DNA of 64,000 bases from Asparagopsis taxiformis (lineage: Eukaryota; Rhodophyta; Florideophyceae; Bonnemaisoniales; Bonnemaisoniaceae), in assembly GCA_030407315.1 (NCBI GenBank), contig JALQPE010000578.1, positions 1-64,000 on the forward strand, in the 5' to 3' direction. Each line of letters begins with the position of its first letter. Within the stretch, counting starts at the first letter, position 1. Below, piece by piece: positions 42,742 through 51,258 of this stretch. The translations under genes and the position numbers were made by a program. The notes under the pieces were generated by a model that had not been told where the DNA came from, ran no database searches, and worked only from the letters and a program-made list of their open reading frames with translations.

Positions 42742-45700
42742 TCACAGTAGGCCTTGTAATTCCTCGTTATCTGCTGCTAGTTCGACTAGCAACGGGTCAT
42801 CAAAGTATTTGGTCAGAGATACATCGTCCGGCATTCCTTTCCTCCGCCGTGTCTTGATCATGCATTCTCTAGCGAGTTCCCTGCGCCCAGCCGGTTCCAG
42901 GATCCCTAGTTTCACCGATTTGTCCAATGGGTCCCCAGGCATAATCGCCCAATGATCAAATACCGATGTGCAAAAAGCCGCTCCGTTAGTCAAGCTGCGC
43001 AAGTCCGGTTCGAACCCAAACGAATCTAAACAAGGCATGTTCGCCATGATGCACGTCAACGCAGTCCCGGCAACACTAGTTTCTGAAAGCACAATCCCTC
43101 GCCGTCTCCCTATCAGCATGTAAACAGTTGACACCGACTCCTGGCTGCACCGAATTTCAACTTTGTACACAGGCTCCATGAGTCGTGGGTTTGCAGTCAA
43201 TATCGCCGAGTATGCAACACGCCGAGAAGTAGGAATAATCTGCGCGGGAGACCGTGCAATGATACTCTCCGCAACTTCCGTATCAAGAAGCCGTATTTTT
43301 ACCGCGCGCACAGGCTCGTCTGCTAGGGGGCCTTCTCGCACAGCCCAAGAGAACCCTTGTACGATCGATTCGCGTACGTCATCAGCCTTCCGTCGAGTTT
43401 CCTGAATCAACACATCGTTCAGTAATGCATTCGGTCCGCGCACAACATTTGGACCAAAAGTCCATAATGACTGAGCCGCGAGGGTGTCCCAACCACATTG
43501 ACGCAGAGCTTTCGGAGAATTCCCGCTCTTCTCCAAACTCCCATTTTCTAGTGCCGTCAAAACTTCTTCTTCAAGGGGCTCCGCAACCATCACAATCTTA
43601 TTTTGCCCGTTTGGTGTTTCTGCATAGCACTGCAATGCAGATGTCTCAGACACTGTTTCAGCAAACGGAACCACAGGGTCCGATACTTTCACCCTTATCT
43701 TTCCAAACGCTTCTCGAATGTCTCGTAATACACAGTCCATGTACAATTCACCAGATCCAATCACAGCATGCTCTCCGCTTGCCTCTACTTTTGTCGCCAG
43801 CCCCGGAAACGATTTCACACACTGCCTCAAAGAACTCACCATTTTTGGCAGTTCGGAAGGTTTCATAGGTTCAATTGCAACTTTAAGCACACCTGGAGAT
43901 AGATGTTCTGTGAGTGGTCGCAGAATCGATGCACTATTGCAAGCAGGGTGGTCGATAGATACCACAGTCGCAGATTTCATGACTGTCCGATCTATTCCTC
44001 GGACAAGAACAATTTGTCCTGCAGATGCCGCCTCGGTAGCAATTCTAAACCTCCCGCAGGGCACATATATTGCCTCAACGTTTGCTACAGCTTGATCCTC
44101 GTCGTTTGAATCAATATCGAACTCATCACCAAGTATTCGAACTTCGTCACCCTTCCTCAATTCACCACTTAGAACGCGAAGCAAACAATCAAACTGCATG
44201 CCTTTTTCATCCGGTACTAATTTCCCGATATAGGCTGTCATTGGCGAAGAGCGTTCAATCTGGCACTCCTTCATTGCTCTGTACCATTCGAACGAACCCC
44301 CTTCGTCATATCTGGATCTTGTGTTCTGTCGTAGGCTCATGGTTTCAACTTTCCTCTCAGCAGCTTCCGCAGGAGATTTGATGAAGTCCGCAATCATATC
44401 TGTGAAACCGGTTAAACTTCCCATGCCGAATGCTTTGCTTGTAACCTCCTTTAGCAGCCCTTTCACGTCAGATTTCAACTTTGATGGATTGACGGAGCCG
44501 AGTTGAGGCCTTGACGAGGTCCTGTTAGAACGACTAAAGAGGTTGTTTCGCTTCAGGAACTCAGTCACCCCTTTTTCATCCTCCGATACAACAATAGTAT
44601 GTAACTTATATATTGGTTCCAGCACGAATTCCACAAATGTCCGACGAGAAGATAGACCAACGCTCTTGTCTGAAAACCTTCGAGTTTTCCTGTTGTAGTA
44701 GTAGTTTCCCCAGAAGCGTTTTGCTAGCTGAAGAGCATTAATAGGAAACCTTTCTGCGCCACCATTTGCGTCGATGTAAGCGTTTGCAAATTGGGGTAGC
44801 GTGAAACATATTCCTTCTCTTGCGGAAGAGAAAGCCACATTGCCTTCGCCGGGAGACAATGACGGCACTCCCAGAGGCTCGATCACATCATTGACAGAAT
44901 CGACAATATTTCGGATCTTGTGATAGGCATCTGAAGGCGGTAATCGCAGCTCGAGACAAAGGCGATCCAACTTGGAAATTACGAGCACAATATCAAGGCG
45001 CATAGTTGCAGCTCGTTGCAATAGAATTTCGGTACTCATCGTGACACCCTCAGCAACATCCACAAATATCACAACGCCATCAACGAGATTCATTGCAGCA
45101 ATGGCTTCATCGCTGAAGTTGGCATGTCCAGGAGTGTCAAGCAGGTTGAAAGCATAAGATTTGTCGCGATGGGTTGTAAGCAGGAAAGAAGCAGCAGTTG
45201 TCTTTAAGGAGACATGGAGTTGTTGCTCATCGAGACGCATATCTGTGTAACGCACTGGAATTTGACGATCGTCCAGATCGTCCCATGGCATATGGTGAGT
45301 GGCTTCGAAGAGCATATCTACAAACGAGGTCTTGCCGTGATGTAGACTGCCAATAAGAGCAATGTTGCGATTCAAATATGGTGAAGGCAGGACGACTGAA
45401 GAAAAATAAGCGAGGTCATACTTTGAGGGCGGTATGGAATGTTCAGTCTCGTGCAAGCCTGATAATGACTCCACAACAGGGGCTATAATGGGCTCCGTAA
45501 TTGGTTGGGCATCTTCTTCCTCCACAAGGACTTCCCTCCCGGCTCCAAAGGCATCTTCCGCTGAGGGGTAATATTCTTTTTCTTCTGCTAGGACGATTTG
45601 GTTCTGTGGAGACTCTGGCGCATCTTGTTCAACGGCAACTAGCTGGTGAGCGGACGACTGCACATCCTGCTCGTGAGGTTTTTGCGGACTAGTGACAGAG

Positions 45701-45798
45701 GCAGGGAGGTTGGGGAGAACAAGAGAGTCAGAGTCGGAATCATCAAGCTCAGGGCCAATGTAGTTACCAAACTCATCGTAGAGGGCGTCATCATCCAT
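42742..45798 (-). CDS. EFTUD2: U5 snRNP GTPase Snu114/EFTUD2
   Basis: 1,018 residues, single exon, slightly longer than human EFTUD2 (972). An acidic N-terminus starts MDDDALYDEFGNYIGPE, typical of the family. The GTPase domain has G1 GSLHHGKTS (150-158), G3 DTPGH (221-225) and G4 SKLD (275-278). The remainder has EF-G-like domains II-V. It drives spliceosome activation and disassembly with Brr2 and Prp8. The G4 asparagine usual in NKxD is serine here, which may alter guanine contacts. Its 3' end faces H3 with 136 bp between stops. It is divergent from the 5-phosphatase gene. Confidence 0.95.
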   Translation of the reverse strand: MDDDALYDEFGNYIGPELDDSDSDSLVLPNLPASVTSPQKPHEQDVQSSAHQLVAVEQDAPESPQNQIVLAEEKEYYPSAEDAFGAGREVLVEEEDAQPITEPIIAPVVESLSGLHETEHSIPPSKYDLAYFSSVVLPSPYLNRNIALIGSLHHGKTSFVDMLFEATHHMPWDDLDDRQIPVRYTDMRLDEQQLHVSLKTTAASFLLTTHRDKSYAFNLLDTPGHANFSDEAIAAMNLVDGVVIFVDVAEGVTMSTEILLQRAATMRLDIVLVISKLDRLCLELRLPPSDAYHKIRNIVDSVNDVIEPLGVPSLSPGEGNVAFSSAREGICFTLPQFANAYIDANGGAERFPINALQLAKRFWGNYYYNRKTRRFSDKSVGLSSRRTFVEFVLEPIYKLHTIVVSEDEKGVTEFLKRNNLFSRSNRTSSRPQLGSVNPSKLKSDVKGLLKEVTSKAFGMGSLTGFTDMIADFIKSPAEAAERKVETMSLRQNTRSRYDEGGSFEWYRAMKECQIERSSPMTAYIGKLVPDEKGMQFDCLLRVLSGELRKGDEVRILGDEFDIDSNDEDQAVANVEAIYVPCGRFRIATEAASAGQIVLVRGIDRTVMKSATVVSIDHPACNSASILRPLTEHLSPGVLKVAIEPMKPSELPKMVSSLRQCVKSFPGLATKVEASGEHAVIGSGELYMDCVLRDIREAFGKIRVKVSDPVVPFAETVSETSALQCYAETPNGQNKIVMVAEPLEEEVLTALENGSLEKSGNSPKALRQCGWDTLAAQSLWTFGPNVVRGPNALLNDVLIQETRRKADDVRESIVQGFSWAVREGPLADEPVRAVKIRLLDTEVAESIIARSPAQIIPTSRRVAYSAILTANPRLMEPVYKVEIRCSQESVSTVYMLIGRRRGIVLSETSVAGTALTCIMANMPCLDSFGFEPDLRSLTNGAAFCTSVFDHWAIMPGDPLDKSVKLGILEPAGRRELARECMIKTRRRKGMPDDVSLTKYFDDPLLVELAADNEELQGLL

Positions 45799-46267
45799 AA
45801 CCCCTGCAGTTGGAAACCGGTTGCTGGACTGGCAGACGACAGCCCTATAGATGAGTTGCTGCTGAAGGGTTTAGCGTCGGAGCGGCCTTCTAATGATATG
45901 ACACGAATTTTGTTCGCAAATAGTTTACTATTTTGGCGCGAAGATGCAATCCAGACTAGAATCGCGATTTAGTTGAGCACAATCACAGCGTGATTAAAAT
46001 TATCATACTGAAACCATTCTGAGAGCCAAAGGATGCGAAGGCGTTGCCCACGTATTGATCGTCTTCTCGTTACCCCGTCTGGCCGCCAGCTATTTGCTAT
46101 CAGCAAACAGTACTTTACACAAAACTTAAGCGGCTGCCTACGCAGTTGCTCGTCAGCTTGTCCAGTGTTATCCTCTTCTCGCTACGTCGCTAACAACGTC
46201 ATAGCTTTCCTCATTGTCTTCAATTCGGTCCAGGTCGCGGCGCTGAAAATTGCCGCGGCCGCCAGTC
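45799..46267. promoter_or_regulatory. Divergent promoter of Snu114 and 5-phosphatase
   Basis: 469 bp between start codons; short frames only. No specific motif identified. Confidence 0.45.
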
Positions 46268-48691
46268 ATGTTCCCTTGGGGTATTCTCTCCAATCCGTAT
46301 TGGGTCTCTGCTCTGGCTGCTGCTGTCGCTTTCGTTATCTATCAGCTCTCTCATGACAGTAATCTGCTCAACCAGAAGCGCGATGCTAAGCGACGCATCA
46401 CTGCCCAACATGTCACTCGCGTCGGACCGTCATCGTTTCTATTCCACTCGGGTACCCGCACTTCTCCCGATGTACTTGTTAATACCGTTACTGGCGCTGT
46501 CTCTACTCTGCACCCGAAACAAACCCAGCAACAAACCGAACCTTCTGAGCTCCCTGACCCTCCATCCTGTGCTGAACAAATGCAACAACCACAGTCTAAT
46601 GGCCAGGTCCCGCTAACTGAACAGCTACAACCTGACACTGCTGGGGGTACGCGAGACATACAGCCAGAGCAACCTGTAGAATCGCAGAGGTCGGCTATGC
46701 GCTCGCTTTCTGTAACTATCCCTACCACTCGCGTCCCACCTCCATTTTCTATGGATCTGTACGAAGAACGCCCACTCGCCTCCGTTCCGGACATACGAAT
46801 TCTAGAACGCGGCCTTCACTTTGAAATGGGTCGCGCCTTGAACATAGCATTGGGTCCTTCTCAGGAAGAAACTACCCTGCACTTCAAATCACGAGCTGCC
46901 ACTCAAGCTTTCATCGACGCGTTGTATCACGCAGCTGGAAACACATCTCGTCCGTCTAATTTGTCTTTCTTTCTTACAACTTTCAATGTTGGTAATTCTC
47001 AGCCTCCCAATGACCTTTCCCCGTGGCTTGGAAAGGCGAACGGTGTTGATGTTGTCGCCATCGGTGCTCAGGAATGCTCTTACACTGCTAATTCGTTTGC
47101 CTCTGGTTCTGCACTGCGTGAACGTACATCATGGAACTCAACTCAAAGTGAAGGATCGTTGATGAAGGAAAATGTAATTAACCCTGCTACCGAAGCATCC
47201 CCCCTTCTCGAGATCGAGACCAAGAACGGCGCCCCGGGGCCCCTTGTTCGCTCATCCTCTTCAGATCTAAGCCGCACCTCACAGACATCAGCATCCACTT
47301 CTGGGAAGGAGCATTGGCAGTCTCTCATTGCCTCGCACTTCTCCGAGGACGAGTATGTTTGTATCACCAAGCAGTCTGCGTGGGATCGCTGTCTCACAAT
47401 TTTTGTCAAAAAGCATCTTCTTTCGGCAGTTTCCCGAGTACGTCATGATACTGCAAACGTCGGATTGGGCGGCGTTGCAGGAAATAAAGGTGCGATTGGT
47501 ACGCGGTTCTCCGTCTTTGATACTGATTTCGTCATCATAAACTCGCATCTAGCCGCGCACCACAAGGAAGTAAACCGGCGGAACGAAGATTTCACTTCTA
47601 TTGCAAACGGACTACACGCGCTTCGTGATGCAAACGAGGTCGACATTCTGGCGAGCAAAATCCATCACATGTTCTGGATGGGCGATTTGAACTACAGAAT
47701 CAATCTCACACGCGACGAGGTGCTGGATCGCATCAGCCAGCAAGACTGGAAACGTCTTCAAGAAGCAGACCAACTGCTGCAAGAAATGGCTAGCGGACGA
47801 GCGTTCCAAGGTTTTGAAGAAGGGGAAACCAATTTCTCGCCCACTTACCGATACGAATATGGGTCACGGAAATACTCCGAAGTAAAGCTCCGGATACCGT
47901 CCTATTGTGATAGAATACTCTACCGATCATTGCCAGGTTGTAAGCTGGAGCTGAAAGAGTACAAACCATCAGATGAAATACTAACATCGGACCACTCGCC
48001 CGTTTATGCATTATTTACTGCCTCATTGGTGCATACCAGTGGAATCCGCGACGTCAACAAGTTAACAGACCTGGGCGGTCCTAACTGCAGAGAGCAGGGG
48101 ATCATGTATTCAACGCTCTCGCCGAGAGCCCTAGCTGTTCGCTCCCTGATATCAAACGGTCTGCCGGGCTTTTCGGAGAGCCATGGCATCCAGCTCATAT
48201 TTAAGAACCTATCAGCGAAGGATATTCCGGAAATGCATCGCGGTGGCCGTCGAGTTGCAGTTGCGAAAGCTCTCAATATCCATGGCCACCTAGGGCTGAG
48301 AAAGCATGACGAGCTGGGACCAGGCCAGCATGCGGACCCGTATTGCGTCTTTCATGGAGATGCAGTCGCCGAATTGGACGAAGGAGTGTACAGAACGCGC
48401 ACAGTCACAGCGTCGCAAAACCCAACATGGGAAGCAAGCGCCATTCCATTCATAGATCTTATTGATACCGATTTAAGCATTTTGAGACGCAAGTACGTCA
48501 TCATCACTGTGAAAGATGAAGACATTCCGCGTCGCGATGACCTAATTGGTTCGGTTGTGTTATGGCTCGGCAGCGGAGACGTATCCGCGACTGGGACTGG
48601 CGAAGCGGTAATTGATTTTTCTATGCCTATCATGCAGGGAGGACGACAACAGGGGGAATTGAGCGGGTCGTACATTATCAAGAATTCGTAA
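46268..48691 (+). CDS. Inositol-polyphosphate 5-phosphatase with N-terminal membrane anchor and C2 domain
   Basis: 807 residues from ATG 46,268. A single hydrophobic segment (about 9-25, VSALAAAVAFVIYQLS) is followed by basic residues, suggesting a membrane anchor. The 5-phosphatase domain spans about 232-590: TFNVGNSQPP, AIGAQE (metal-binding E), then after a Ser-rich insert (about 275-345) GNKGAIG, NSHLAAH, WMGDLNYRI (471-478), SYCDRILYR (545-553) and TSDHSPV (573-579). Residues about 600-800 include a C2-like domain (ADPYCVFHGD, SQNPTWEAS). It removes the 5-phosphate of phosphoinositides at a membrane. Plant and yeast 5-phosphatases use other partner domains, so this combination is notable. 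Confidence 0.88.
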   Translation: MFPWGILSNPYWVSALAAAVAFVIYQLSHDSNLLNQKRDAKRRITAQHVTRVGPSSFLFHSGTRTSPDVLVNTVTGAVSTLHPKQTQQQTEPSELPDPPSCAEQMQQPQSNGQVPLTEQLQPDTAGGTRDIQPEQPVESQRSAMRSLSVTIPTTRVPPPFSMDLYEERPLASVPDIRILERGLHFEMGRALNIALGPSQEETTLHFKSRAATQAFIDALYHAAGNTSRPSNLSFFLTTFNVGNSQPPNDLSPWLGKANGVDVVAIGAQECSYTANSFASGSALRERTSWNSTQSEGSLMKENVINPATEASPLLEIETKNGAPGPLVRSSSSDLSRTSQTSASTSGKEHWQSLIASHFSEDEYVCITKQSAWDRCLTIFVKKHLLSAVSRVRHDTANVGLGGVAGNKGAIGTRFSVFDTDFVIINSHLAAHHKEVNRRNEDFTSIANGLHALRDANEVDILASKIHHMFWMGDLNYRINLTRDEVLDRISQQDWKRLQEADQLLQEMASGRAFQGFEEGETNFSPTYRYEYGSRKYSEVKLRIPSYCDRILYRSLPGCKLELKEYKPSDEILTSDHSPVYALFTASLVHTSGIRDVNKLTDLGGPNCREQGIMYSTLSPRALAVRSLISNGLPGFSESHGIQLIFKNLSAKDIPEMHRGGRRVAVAKALNIHGHLGLRKHDELGPGQHADPYCVFHGDAVAELDEGVYRTRTVTASQNPTWEASAIPFIDLIDTDLSILRRKYVIITVKDEDIPRRDDLIGSVVLWLGSGDVSATGTGEAVIDFSMPIMQGGRQQGELSGSYIIKNS

Positions 48692-49003
48692 CATCCGTAA
48701 GCAGTTTGCTGTTGAATTGTTCGCAAAAGCGGTCTGTCGCACGCGTAATGCTGTCAAAAAGTAAAGTCACATGCCATTGTTGTAGACCAACTGCATCTTC
48801 CTATCGAACGGACGTGCCGGCGCCAATTAGTAGCTACAACTTTGGTGTTAAAAGTTTGCTCTGTGCCCCTCGTCTTTCTTATGCGCTTCGATGAATGCGG
48901 CTGGGAAATTGAAATACAATAGTCGTGAACTGGAGTGTTTTAAACTTCCATACTTGACATCAGTATGCTATCATCTTGAGATGTACAATGAAAGGCCAAC
49001 CAA
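48692..49003. other. Convergent 3' spacer
   Basis: 312 bp between the stops of the 5-phosphatase and prefoldin 6. Nothing recognised. Confidence 0.5.
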
Positions 49004-49581
49004 TTATTGCGTTTGGGCAGTTGCTTGTTGCACTAGAGACTGGAACTTTTGTTGCTCAGCTAGAAGAGCCATTCGTCGCTCCTGTTGACCCTTTTCAATC
49101 TTTTCGACTTTGTCCTTTGCGGCGGCAAGCTCCTTTGAAATGAAATCGATTCGAGTGTTCACTGTGCTTTTTGCCTCATCTGCTTCCTGCGGTATAAGTA
49201 CAGGCCCTACCAATTTGAACACTTTAGAGTCTGGTTCAAGCTGGTCAAGTTCCTATTTCGGTCGGAATGATACGGCCGTTAGATGACTTGCTTACTGAGC
49301 AATAAACAGGGAAGGATACGTAGCCATTGTAAAATACTTACTTCTTTCACGAGTTTGTTCTCCGTGAGCTGGCTCTGTAGTCCATTTATACCATTGACGG
49401 CAACACCGATGTCTACAGCAGTTTTAGAGCAAGGAATACCAGACAGTTAGTGCAATTGAGCCACTAGAGCATGGACAGATGCGTTGAGCTGTAATAACTT
49501 ACCTTTCTGTACCTGTTGCACCTCACTCACCATCTTCTCGATCTTTTGTTTCATTCCGGACATGACTTCTAGTGCCGACAT
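49004..49581 (-). CDS. PFDN6: Prefoldin subunit 6, three exons
   Basis: Exons 49,503-49,581, 49,342-49,412 and 49,004-49,252 encode 132 residues. The introns (90 and 89 bp) both start GTAAGT and end TAG. Start is MSALEVMSG; longer upstream codons are not needed. Two coiled-coil helices flank a hairpin: QSQLTENKLVKEEL...FKLVGPVLI is the beta-prefoldin signature, as in human PFDN6 (129 residues). It is part of the hexameric chaperone that passes actin and tubulin to CCT. It is divergent from UBC9 with 321 bp between starts. Confidence 0.93.
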
Positions 49582-49902
49582 CTTGAATCCTCGTGTGGAG
49601 AGTCTGATCTCTAGTAGGAGGTTGCCTCGAGCAGGAATAGATCGATCAGTTGAGAGTGGAACCGTAATGAAGAACGCAGCCAAGTAGCAGTAGCCGCGGC
49701 TACCGCATGTGTACACGTCCTAGTTTTCTAATTTCGACCAGATACTTTGAGATACTGTAGAAGAATATGATATTTCCGTCACTGGACTTTGACGTTCGAA
49801 AAATTAATGGCTGGATCAAGCGGCCTTCATAACGCGTCAACAGCACTTGAAGAACGTCTCTTCTCTCTCTGTTCCACGCCGTGAATAGATTCCAGTCTCA
49901 AA
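49582..49902. promoter_or_regulatory. Divergent promoter of prefoldin 6 and UBC9
   Basis: 321 bp between start codons; no motif recognised. Confidence 0.45.
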
Positions 49903-50623
49903 ATGAGCGGGATCGCCAGGGGAAGGCTGCTCGAAGAGCGTAAGCAGTGGCGTCTTGATCACCCTGTTGGGTTTTATGCTCGCCCGGAGAAGAAGGATGG
50001 CCAAGCTAACCTGATGAAATGGGAGTGTGGAATTCCTGGAAAAGAGAATGTATGTGTCATGCAGGCGAAACTCAATCTTGTTTTGTTCCTCAACTAACAT
50101 TTGAAACAATTCTTGCTGCGCTTCTTTGCTGAACTGCAGACTTTGTGGGGAGGGGGCTTATATAAGCTTGTCCTTGAGTTTACCGAGGATTACCCGAGCA
50201 GACCTCCCAAATGTATGTTTCCTAACAGACTTCATACACTCCCTTCCCTATTATCTCATGGAAACTAACGTTTTCATCTGAATTCGTAACAGGCCGATTT
50301 GATCCACCGCTGTTCCACCCTAATGTCTACCCTTCTGGCACTGTCTGTCTGAGTATTATCGACGCAGACAAAGCATGGAGACCATCGATTACAGTCAAGC
50401 AGGTATGAGTTGAAATCGACTGGATTTGAAATAGGTCAAATCGCGCAAACTAACATCACGTCATTGCAACTGTAACTAGATTCTTCTCGGAATTCGAGAT
50501 TTACTCGACACCCCAAATGCGAGTGACCCAGCAAATGGAGAAGCATACGATCTGTTCATGAAATCGAGGTCGGCGTACAATACGCGCGTAAAGCAGATTG
50601 CCTTGCAGCATACTCCGTCTTGA
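49903..50623 (+). CDS. UBC9: SUMO-conjugating enzyme UBC9, four exons
   Basis: Exons 49,903-50,049, 50,140-50,212, 50,293-50,402 and 50,480-50,623 encode 157 residues, one fewer than human UBE2I. The introns are 90, 80 and 77 bp, with donors GTATGT, GTATGT and [23 protein letters not shown] matches the SUMO-E1/SUMO binding N-terminus. [16 protein letters not shown] contains the catalytic cysteine, and [21 protein letters not shown] is the diagnostic UBC9 segment. It transfers SUMO to lysines in psi-K-x-E sites. With three introns it is the most intron-rich gene of the island. Confidence 0.97.
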
Positions 50624-51258
50624 TTGAGTCGTGTGCGAATGTTCTTATCGAGCTCTACCAATCTTGCAAATGTAACCTGTAAAGCCATTGGTCGTTATGA
50701 ACGTACGGCTTTGGTTCATTACATACATCGCTGTCCTGTAGTTCTCTTATGTTGAGTGAGCACTGTAGCCACCACTGAATTTTCCAAACTGGTTTAGGGC
50801 TGAACGTAAAAGCCCAAGCATAAAAGCATTGTTTTGTGCAGAGAGTATTCACAGTTGTTCTTGCCAACTAGAGTGCTACTAGAGACCCATCTGGTTGTAT
50901 TTGTTGCCATCGTTCCCCATCATTTTCTTCACGAAAAAGAGTTGGGCGGCATAATGTTTGATATACGAATGGTGTATAAGAGGTGATTCGTTGTTACAGA
51001 ATAAGCAACTGTATCATGAGACTGAATAATTTTTAGTAACAAGTTTCAGTCGTATGGTGGATAGATAATATACAGAGCCTTTGACGACGACGAAGAGGGC
51101 GAACAAATCACTACTTGTTGGACCCGTGTAATTTCTGTCGCCTCAATTTTATCGAAAATTAACCAAGACTATCTGCTCAGTAACATACCTCCTGTTCAGG
51201 CTTCCTACTGATCCCTTCCCCGTCGACCCCAGACCTCGGCAACTTGATTTGCATTCAG
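50624..51258. other. Spacer between UBC9 and DDX54, same strand
   Basis: 635 bp without a gene; the 3' region of UBC9 and the DDX54 promoter. No motif assigned. Confidence 0.5.
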
